DNA of 5,128 nt from Anaerolineaceae bacterium (lineage in GTDB: Bacteria; Chloroflexota; Anaerolineae; 4572-78): assembly GCA_024762375.1 (NCBI GenBank), contig JANTHQ010000186.1, forward strand, positions 1 to 5,128. The letters run 5' to 3'. The notes below the pieces were generated by a model that saw only the letters and a list, made by a program, of their open reading frames with translations, was not told where the DNA came from and ran no database searches. Of the stretch, positions 1-5,128 are shown one piece after another (position 1 is the stretch's first letter; the number at the start of each line of letters is the position of its first letter). A program made the position numbers and the translations under genes.

Positions 1-776
1 TGATGTTCCATGGCTGGTTGGGGTCTGCCAATTCAAGTTATAACCGAGCTGTCGGCGGCGATTTGTTCCAGCGGGGATATTCCATTTTTCGGTTGAATAT
101 GCGTGACCACGGCGGCACAGAAGCGTGGAATGAAGCCCCTTTTCACGGTGCACGGCTGGAGGAAGTGGTGCAAGCTGTCGCCGAAGTGGGCAAAGTGGCG
201 CCCGAAACGCCAATGGTGCTGGTGGGATATTCCATGGGCGGGAATTTTGCGCTGCGGGTGGCTGCACGCGCCAACCGAACCGTCATCCCCAATTTAAAAC
301 ATGTCATCGGCGTGAGCCCATCCGTCAATCCGAAAGCCACCGTAAAAGCCATTGACGAATCGTTTCCGATGTACTCGTTCTACTTCGGGCGCAAATGGAA
401 ACGGATAATTCGCGCCAAAAAAGCCGCCTTTCCGCATCTGTATGCCGATTTCGACGAAGTACTGCACATGAAAAATTCGTATGACATGGGAGAATGGTTC
501 ATCATCCGTTACACCGGTTTTGCCGACAGCGACAGTTACTATCGCAGTTATGCCGTCACGCCGGAAATGATGGCAACCGTAGAAATTCCCACCACCATCA
601 TCACCTCTGCCGACGACCCCATCATCCCCATCGCCGATTTTGAGCCGTTCCGCAACCTGACCAATCCCAATTTTACCCTGTCCGTTCAGCCTTTCGGCGG
701 ACATGTCGGATTTATGGATGTTTTCCCCATCCGCCGCTGGCTGGTGGACGTAATTGAGAAAATAGCGCAAAATTAA
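1..776 (+). CDS. Alpha/beta-fold hydrolase, YheT/COG0429-like (5' partial)
   Basis: This is a predicted serine hydrolase of the alpha/beta fold; its substrate cannot be read from the sequence and is most likely a small ester or lipid-like molecule in the cytoplasm. Counting the first complete codon (position 3) as residue 1, 257 residues are visible. They begin in the HGW-x-GS oxyanion region and continue with an RLNMRDHGGTE block and an FHGARLEEVVQAV block, both typical of YheT-like hydrolases. The nucleophile elbow GYSMGG gives Ser77, SADDPIIP gives the probable acid Asp205, and FGGHVGF gives the base His234, so the triad is complete. The Met at position 3 is probably not the true start: family members carry a further segment before the HG motif, and the frame is open to the window edge. 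The gene ends in TAA. It is separated from the chemoreceptor by a 251-base gap containing repeats and a possible terminator, so the two are probably not one tight operon. The fold is secure, the subfamily moderately so. Confidence 0.88.
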   Translation, partial: MFHGWLGSANSSYNRAVGGDLFQRGYSIFRLNMRDHGGTEAWNEAPFHGARLEEVVQAVAEVGKVAPETPMVLVGYSMGGNFALRVAARANRTVIPNLKHVIGVSPSVNPKATVKAIDESFPMYSFYFGRKWKRIIRAKKAAFPHLYADFDEVLHMKNSYDMGEWFIIRYTGFADSDSYYRSYAVTPEMMATVEIPTTIITSADDPIIPIADFEPFRNLTNPNFTLSVQPFGGHVGFMDVFPIRRWLVDVIEKIAQN

Positions 777-786
777 AAAACGTCAG

Positions 787-932
787 TTCGGAGTTTTTGT
801 CATTCCGGAAATTTCCGCAGGAAATTATCCGGAATCCAGAGAAAAAACTATGGATTCCCGCCTTCGCGGGAATGACATACCAAAAATCTTTGCGAAATAA
901 TCGCATTTTCTCTTTTCGAGAAAAACTCCGAA
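787..932. repeat. Outer 12-bp perfect inverted repeat enclosing the REP-like element
   Basis: TTCGGAGTTTTT at 787-798 is the exact reverse complement of AAAAACTCCGAA at 921-932. The left arm directly abuts the paired-hairpin element (starts at 799), while the right arm lies 44 bases beyond that element's right end (876). Between them is also a smaller AT-rich hairpin, TTTTCTC (906-912) with GAGAAAA (918-924). The whole could be a larger fold-back unit, such as a small non-autonomous mobile element, or a stem that brings the arms together in the transcript. A 12-bp match in an AT-rich gap could partly be chance, hence the moderate confidence in its significance. Confidence 0.5.
799..876. repeat. 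Paired-hairpin REP/BIME-like intergenic repeat
   Basis: The element is bounded by the inverted ends GTCATTCC (799-806) and GGAATGAC (869-876) and contains two different hairpins. The first has arms TTCCGGAAATTTCC (803-816) and GGAAATTATCCGGAA (820-834), with one bulged base and a GCA loop. The second has arms ATTCCCGC (854-861) and GCGGGAAT (866-873), with a CTTC loop. Inner boxes GGAATCCA (831-838) and TGGATTCC (851-858) are also inverted with respect to each other. The second hairpin matches the widespread bacterial repeat that, when wrongly translated, gives peptides such as VIPAKAGIHS or HSREGGNP. Such repeats usually occur in many copies between genes and are thought to be mobilised by a transposase encoded elsewhere. 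In the transcript the hairpins could stabilise the hydrolase mRNA end or slow transcription. Confidence 0.78.
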
Positions 933-947
933 TTCAGTTTTTTTTTT
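921..947 (+). terminator. Possible weak intrinsic terminator after the hydrolase gene
   Basis: AAAAACT (921-927) can pair with AGTTTTT (936-942) around an 8-base loop, and the run of ten T residues at 938-947 supplies a U tract. The stem has only one G-C pair, so it is weak as a terminator. The stronger GC-rich hairpins at 803-873 lie upstream but lack an adjoining T tract. The 3' end of the hydrolase transcript may be set by the combination. The arm overlaps the right arm of the outer inverted repeat. Confidence 0.3.
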
Positions 948-1014
948 ACGCAATGTTTATGGAGAAAACGTGTCAACCTGCCGAGAATAAAAAAAGTGGT
1001 GCATCTTATTCTCT

Positions 1015-1020
1015 GTGAGG
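1015..1020 (+). promoter_or_regulatory. Ribosome binding site of the chemoreceptor gene
   Basis: GTGAGG lies seven bases before the ATG at 1028. It is a good purine-rich Shine-Dalgarno match at normal spacing. It supports the ATG at 1028, whose product begins with the short basic segment and membrane helix expected at a chemoreceptor N-terminus. No convincing sigma-70 or sigma-28 promoter could be fixed in the gap upstream. Confidence 0.7.
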
Positions 1021-1027
1021 CTGATAT

Positions 1028-3694
1028 ATGTTTCAATGGTTCCATAACCTGAAAATAAAACAGAAGTTGATTGGTTCGTTTCTGTTCATCATCACACTGA
1101 CCGTATTGCTGGGCGCGTTTACGTGGATTGAGCAAGCCCGCACCAATCGGGCGCTCGACGCGCTGCTCAATGTCGATTCGCAATTGGTGAGTTTGAGCTA
1201 TCAAGCCGAAACGGCGATGCTCGAAGCGCGCGGGGCGGAGCGTGATTACCTGCTCAAATATCGCCAACTGGGATTTGACCAGGCCCGCGAGGTGTATGTC
1301 ACCGTCATCGAAACGAAAGTGGCCAGCATCCATCAATATATGGAATCGATGCGCGCACTAAAGCCGGATGATGCCGCACTGGTGGCCGACACCCAACAAA
1401 TTGATGCCGCCGTGGACAATTATCAAACGACGTTTTTGGATACCGTCGCTGCGCTGGAAGAACAGGGGTACGCCAACGCCGGGCTGGAAGGCCAGTTTGA
1501 ACGGAAAATCCAGCAGGTGCAGGGTGTTATCAAAGCGATGGGCGACCGCGCGCTGTTGCTGGATGTTTTGGAAGCAAGAATTTACGCCAAAGATTATATC
1601 CACTTGAGAAACGAAAGTTTCGCCAATTATCTGGACAATGCCAACAAAAAACTCGCGGCAGATATCAAACATTCCGAATTGCTGGACGGCGACAAAAAAA
1701 GCCTGACGACACTGGTAACGCAATATCAGGATATTTTTCAGCAGGTGATGGATATTGACCGGAACGTGGTTGTCAATCAAGCGAAATATCAGACGGCGGC
1801 TGAAAAATTGCCGCCTTTGCTGGAAAATATCCGGTCGCGAATTTTGGCGGGGCAGGCAGAGACGATGGCAAACGTTGCCGATGATGCGCGCTCGGCACAA
1901 CTGTTGAGTCTCATTTTGAGTGCGATAGTGGCTGCCGTCGGTATTTTCACCGCGATTGTGCTGTCGCAGACGATTGCCGGTGCGGTGGGCAATGTGGCGC
2001 GGGCGGCGCAAGGGTTGGCCGAAGGCGATTTGGCGCAAGAAATTACCGTCACCGGTACGGATGAACTCGGCACAATGGCAGCAACATTCACCCGAATGAT
2101 TGCCTATTTTAAAGAGATGGCGGGCGTTGCCAATCAATTGGCCAAAGGCGATTTGACAGTAACGATTACACCACTGTCTGAACGCGATGAATTGGGAAAC
2201 GCCTTCGCTAAAATGGCCGACAATTTGCGAACGCTGGTGTCGCAGGTTACCGATGGCGTCGGGCAGTTGAGCCAGTCGGCGCAATCGCTGGCGATAATTT
2301 CTGACCAAGCCGGTAGCGCCGCCGACCAAGTGGCTCAAACCGTGCAGTCTGTCGCGGCGGGCGCAGCGCAGCAGGCCGCTCACATTGGGCAGGTGAATGA
2401 CACGGTACAGCAGGTGTCGCAGGCGGTATCCGGTGTGGCTCAGGGTGCGCAGGAACAGGCGAGCGCGGTGGGTAATTCGATGACGCAGGTTGCCCAAATT
2501 TCCGATGCGGTTGAGCAGGTGACGGCCGATGCACAATCCGGCGCAGAAAAAGCGGCGCAGGCGGCGCAGGTTGCTATGGCCGGTGCGCAGATTGTCGGCA
2601 AAACCATTGACGGTATGGCGGTCATCAAAGAAAAAGTGGCACAATCGTCCGAGTGGGTGCAAAAAATGGGCGAACGCTCGCAGCGGATTGGGGCAATTGT
2701 GGAAACTATCGACGATATTGCCGCCCAGACAAATCTGCTGGCGCTCAATGCTGCCATCGAGGCGGCGCGTGCCGGAGAACACGGCAAAGGGTTCGCAGTG
2801 GTGGCTGATGAAGTGCGAAAACTGGCGGAAAAATCGGCGACTGCCACCGGCGAAATCGGCGAGCTCATCAGCGATATTCAATCAACGGTGACAGAAGCCA
2901 TTGCGGCGATGGAAACCAGCGCCGCAGAAGTTGACCGCGGGGTGGAAATGGCGGGGCAATCCGGCGAGGCGTTGAGCAGTATTTCGGAAGTGGTGCAGGT
3001 GCTGCAAGCGCAGGTATCATCTATTGCGGCAGCATCGCAGCAAATGAATGCAGCCAGTCAAGAATTGGTGAGTTCGATGGAGAGCGTGTCGGCGGTGGTG
3101 GAAGAAAATACCGCTTCGACCGAAGAGATGTCGGCGGGCATCATCGAGGTTTCGGAAGGTGTTGGCGAAATTGCGGGCATCAGCCAGAATACCAGCGCGG
3201 CGGCGCAAGAGGTCAGCGCGGCAACCGAGGAGATGAGCGCTCAGGTAGAACAGGTGGCCGGTTCATCGCAGGCGTTGAAAAAACTGGCCAATTCATTGAT
3301 GGTTGCGATGGCAAAATTTAAAGTTGCCGACGGGGCTGACGGGGTGGTCAAAGAGTTGGAGATGTTCCGTTACGCGCATTTGCACTGGCTGGACGATTTG
3401 CAGGCGATGTTTGCCGGCGAAAAACATTTGAACGGGCAAAATTTAAAAACGGCCGATGAATGTCTGCTGGGAAAATGGTATCACAGCGATGAAACGTTGG
3501 ATTACCGCGATTGGCCGGAATATCAAGCCATTGATGCGGCTCACCGGCATTTTCACAATGTTATAAACGAATTGGTGACGGAATTCAACGGCGGTGACAG
3601 CGATGCAGCGGCGGCGAAATACAGTTTGGCAGAAGAGGCTTCGCACGCGGTGGTGATTGCGCTGGCAAACTTGGAAGCGCGCATCACGGGCTGA
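1028..3694 (+). CDS. Transmembrane methyl-accepting chemotaxis protein with HBM-like sensor, tandem HAMP and C-terminal CZB zinc domain
   Basis: This 888-residue chemoreceptor should control the CheA kinase via CheW. Domains in order: cytoplasmic N-terminus and TM1 (about 14-33); an all-helical extracytoplasmic region (about 34-290); TM2 (about 291-313); HAMP 1 (about 314-363, GDL 334-336, DELG 345-348); HAMP 2 (about 364-415, GDL 374-376, DELG 387-390); a long coiled-coil signalling hairpin (about 416-765) with its tip near 564-600 (QTNLLALNAAIEAARAGE, then GFAVVADEVRKLA); and a C-terminal CZB domain (about 775-880). Glu pairs at 699/700 and 734/735 fit the methylation-site pattern. The CZB domain keeps His784 (HLHW), Cys812 (CLLGKW), His839 and His843 (HRHFH), the four zinc ligands known from this family. 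The sensor region has a repeated LEAR-x3-(R/K)-DY box at 65-74 and 181-190, suggesting the helical bimodular (HBM) type, members of which bind organic acids; the ligand here is unknown. No CheR/CheB-tethering pentapeptide ends the protein. The gene has its own ribosome binding site and overlaps the convergent peptidase gene by 11 bases. The receptor and CZB calls are firm, the HBM call is likely. Confidence 0.96.
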   Translation: MFQWFHNLKIKQKLIGSFLFIITLTVLLGAFTWIEQARTNRALDALLNVDSQLVSLSYQAETAMLEARGAERDYLLKYRQLGFDQAREVYVTVIETKVASIHQYMESMRALKPDDAALVADTQQIDAAVDNYQTTFLDTVAALEEQGYANAGLEGQFERKIQQVQGVIKAMGDRALLLDVLEARIYAKDYIHLRNESFANYLDNANKKLAADIKHSELLDGDKKSLTTLVTQYQDIFQQVMDIDRNVVVNQAKYQTAAEKLPPLLENIRSRILAGQAETMANVADDARSAQLLSLILSAIVAAVGIFTAIVLSQTIAGAVGNVARAAQGLAEGDLAQEITVTGTDELGTMAATFTRMIAYFKEMAGVANQLAKGDLTVTITPLSERDELGNAFAKMADNLRTLVSQVTDGVGQLSQSAQSLAIISDQAGSAADQVAQTVQSVAAGAAQQAAHIGQVNDTVQQVSQAVSGVAQGAQEQASAVGNSMTQVAQISDAVEQVTADAQSGAEKAAQAAQVAMAGAQIVGKTIDGMAVIKEKVAQSSEWVQKMGERSQRIGAIVETIDDIAAQTNLLALNAAIEAARAGEHGKGFAVVADEVRKLAEKSATATGEIGELISDIQSTVTEAIAAMETSAAEVDRGVEMAGQSGEALSSISEVVQVLQAQVSSIAAASQQMNAASQELVSSMESVSAVVEENTASTEEMSAGIIEVSEGVGEIAGISQNTSAAAQEVSAATEEMSAQVEQVAGSSQALKKLANSLMVAMAKFKVADGADGVVKELEMFRYAHLHWLDDLQAMFAGEKHLNGQNLKTADECLLGKWYHSDETLDYRDWPEYQAIDAAHRHFHNVINELVTEFNGGDSDAAAAKYSLAEEASHAVVIALANLEARITG
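3684..3694. other. Tail-to-tail overlap of convergent coding regions
   Basis: The chemoreceptor stop TGA is at 3692-3694 on the + strand and the peptidase stop is at 3684-3686, read as TGA on the - strand. The two coding regions share 11 bases, so there is no spacer for a terminator between them. The nearest stem, CTGAAGC (3691-3697) with GCTTCGG (3715-3721), has a 17-base loop, one G-T pair and no T tract. I see no intrinsic terminator for either gene here. Confidence 0.9.
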
Positions 3695-5128
3695 AGCGAT
3701 AGTGGTATGGCGCGGCTTCGGTGGTGACGGGTGCTTGAGCACTGACAACCAGCGTGTAATTGCCGGGGGCAAGCGGCCACGAGCCGCGATTGTCTGCCGC
3801 CAGCGGTAATTTCACAACTGATGATGTACCGTCGGTAATTAATTGCAGAGTGTATCGTTGCGGCACGCGGTTATCAATTCGAACAAATCCCCGCGCCGTC
3901 CAATCGCCGGGTGTTTCGGCATCGTCCGCAAAACCGATTTCGGGGATGGTGATATCATCGAGCATCAACCCGGGGCGGGTGATGGCATCATCGGTGATAT
4001 ATTCAAACCGCAGCAATATCTTCTGCCCGGCAAACGCCGATAAATCGACGGTTTCCTGCTGCCAGCCATTGGATGAGCCGGTATAGCCGGGCCCGTATGC
4101 ATTTCCGCTCGGGTTGGTGTCTCGGCTGAGCGGCGCGGGCAAAATCTGCCAACTTTTGCCACCATCCACCGAAACTTCCACATACGCGTAATCCCAATCT
4201 TCCTCAATATCGAACCATACCCAATACTGCAGGGTTGCCTGCTGTACCGAACGCAAATCAACCGCGCGGGTGAGGGTCATATCGCTGTCGTCGCCGCGAT
4301 TGCTGTACCATTGAAATGCGCCGCTGTGTGGCGAGTTGTTGACCACCGGTGCGGTTTTCTCTCCTTCAAAGGTGATGGTGATAGCCGTGTCCGATTCAAT
4401 TTTCAGATAATCAGCGCCATATTGTGCTACCGTGCTTTCGTTTTCAACCGGAAAACGGTTATATGTGCTATCAATATGAATATCCGGCAGCGTGAGTGTG
4501 CGATAGCCCCAGCGTCCGTCATCAAGTGACATATCATTGAGATAATTTGCCACCAGAAAGTCGTCAAAAACATCATCAAATGTCAATTCGGTGTTGAAAT
4601 CTGACAGTGTGGCATCAAAACCGATGATGCCGTTTTTGGGGTTGGCGACAACTGCTTTCAATAAATCTTCTCCAAACCGGTCGAGAAAATATTGCATAAA
4701 AAGGTAGCTCGCGCCGTAATGCGGCAACGAATCAGATGGCGTGTCGCCCCAGCTGTTCAACTGCAAATCAGGATTTTTCAAATACAAATTGCGGGCGTTG
4801 CCGGTATCCAGCCCGTTCAGACTCGTTGCCAGTTCACTCAACCCCTCGTTGACCCACGTTTCTTCATTTCTATCCTGATGCCAGTGGATCATATGCTGAA
4901 ATTCGTGCGCCAGCACCCCGTCAAATCGATTGTTGCCCGGTTGCAGTGCCGCCAGATTGATGAAAAAGATTTCCATCGCGTTGCTGTACGGATTCACATC
5001 GGGCGAAAATTCATTCAGCGACGCATAATAGCCGCCGACACCGGGCACGTTGCCCAAAAAAATGCTCAAATGTACATCATTATCCACGCCGGGCGACCAT
5101 TCGCTGCCGAAAAATTCGCGGTTGGTGG
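3684..5128 (-). CDS. Probable secreted zinc metallopeptidase (HEFQH gluzincin) with immune-inhibitor-A-like C-terminal domain (5' partial)
   Basis: About 480 residues of a larger protein are visible, and the frame runs open to the right edge of the window. The GTG at 5087-5085 is therefore probably an internal Val (context FFGSEWSPGVDNDVHLS), not the start. HEFQHMIHW begins at 4907 and provides an HExxH zinc site (His 4907-4905, Glu 4904-4902, His 4895-4893). The box WVNEGLSELA follows, its Glu at 4847-4845 being the likely third ligand, 16 residues after the second His; this layout resembles gluzincins such as the M30 hyicolysin type. A helical block with PHYGASYLFMQYFLDRFGE follows at about 4724-4668. 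The C-terminal half (about 4325-3935) is a beta-rich domain with VEVSVDGGKSW, a TGSSNGWQQETVDLS block, LLRFEYITDD and LMLDDITIP, as in M6 immune-inhibitor-A-like proteins. A final beta segment begins with a DDAE..GDWTARGF block and ends in FSP. A secretion signal would lie outside the window. Natural substrates are unknown; digestion of external protein is the simplest guess. Family assignment (M6-like versus M30-like) is uncertain, but a zinc peptidase is likely. Confidence 0.85.
   Translation of the reverse strand, partial: TNREFFGSEWSPGVDNDVHLSIFLGNVPGVGGYYASLNEFSPDVNPYSNAMEIFFINLAALQPGNNRFDGVLAHEFQHMIHWHQDRNEETWVNEGLSELATSLNGLDTGNARNLYLKNPDLQLNSWGDTPSDSLPHYGASYLFMQYFLDRFGEDLLKAVVANPKNGIIGFDATLSDFNTELTFDDVFDDFLVANYLNDMSLDDGRWGYRTLTLPDIHIDSTYNRFPVENESTVAQYGADYLKIESDTAITITFEGEKTAPVVNNSPHSGAFQWYSNRGDDSDMTLTRAVDLRSVQQATLQYWVWFDIEEDWDYAYVEVSVDGGKSWQILPAPLSRDTNPSGNAYGPGYTGSSNGWQQETVDLSAFAGQKILLRFEYITDDAITRPGLMLDDITIPEIGFADDAETPGDWTARGFVRIDNRVPQRYTLQLITDGTSSVVKLPLAADNRGSWPLAPGNYTLVVSAQAPVTTEAAPYHYRFSP

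Noticed and set aside
294..770. Open frame of 158 codons on the - strand opposite the hydrolase gene.
   Set aside because: The + strand carries an intact catalytic triad in the same region; the antisense product has low-complexity Gly/Asp stretches and no family resemblance.
980..987. GCCGAGAA, resembling the -10 element (GCCGATAA) of flagellar sigma-28 promoters, upstream of the chemoreceptor gene.
   Set aside because: The expected TAAA-type -35 element at the proper 15-base spacing is absent (GGAG is found there), so only half a site is supported.
712..1336. Small open frames across the intergenic gap on both strands (for example + 797-1018, - 712-906, - 848-1336).
   Set aside because: Their recognisable portions, such as IPAFAGMT, VIPAKAGIHS and HSREGGNP, are translations of the REP-like hairpin, a well-known source of spurious gene calls.
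2552..2569. Tandem copy of GCGGCGCAG within the chemoreceptor gene.
   Set aside because: It encodes the AAQAAQ portion of the alanine- and glutamine-rich coiled coil; short repeats of this kind are normal in heptad-repeat proteins.
1358..2881. Long open frame of 507 codons on the - strand, opposite the chemoreceptor gene.
   Set aside because: It is a mirror of the receptor's biased codon use. Its product is rich in His, Arg and Cys with no recognisable domain, and the + strand frame has complete chemoreceptor domains.
3691..3721. Stem CTGAAGC / GCTTCGG near the convergent stop codons as a possible bidirectional terminator.
   Set aside because: The loop is 17 bases, one pair is G-T, and no T tract follows on either strand.

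Overview
The window holds three protein-coding genes and one short intergenic region rich in inverted repeats. From left to right these are: the 3' part of an alpha/beta-fold hydrolase gene (+ strand, 5' end outside the window); a 251-base gap with a paired-hairpin repeat of the REP type inside a wider inverted repeat; a complete 888-residue transmembrane methyl-accepting chemotaxis protein (+ strand); and, convergent with it and overlapping its stop codon, the 3' part of a gene for a large, probably secreted zinc metallopeptidase (- strand, 5' end outside the window).

The source is a bacterium of medium GC content. Three features resemble proteins I associate with Chloroflexota (Anaerolineae-like lineages): the peptidase with its HEFQH motif, NEGLSE box and immune-inhibitor-A-like C-terminal half; the tandem HAMP units; and the receptor tail with its ATEEMSAQVEQVAGSSQ-type wording. 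The repeat, with its TTCCCGC-CTTC-GCGGGAA hairpin, is of a kind best known from Proteobacteria but is not limited to them. I treat the phylum as a tentative guess.

The chemoreceptor is the most informative gene. It combines a roughly 258-residue extracytoplasmic helical ligand-binding region (probably helical-bimodular, with a visible internal duplication), two successive HAMP units, a long coiled-coil signalling hairpin with a canonical tip, and a C-terminal zinc-binding CZB domain that keeps all four ligand residues (His, Cys, His, His). It therefore looks like a receptor with two inputs, one outside the membrane and one redox- or zinc-related in the cytoplasm.

Nothing ties the three genes into one pathway. 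The hydrolase and receptor share a strand but are separated by the repeat-rich gap, and the receptor has its own ribosome binding site. The peptidase is transcribed towards the receptor, and the two reading frames overlap by 11 bases at their 3' ends. I see no RNA gene, CRISPR array, complete mobile element or clear novel system.
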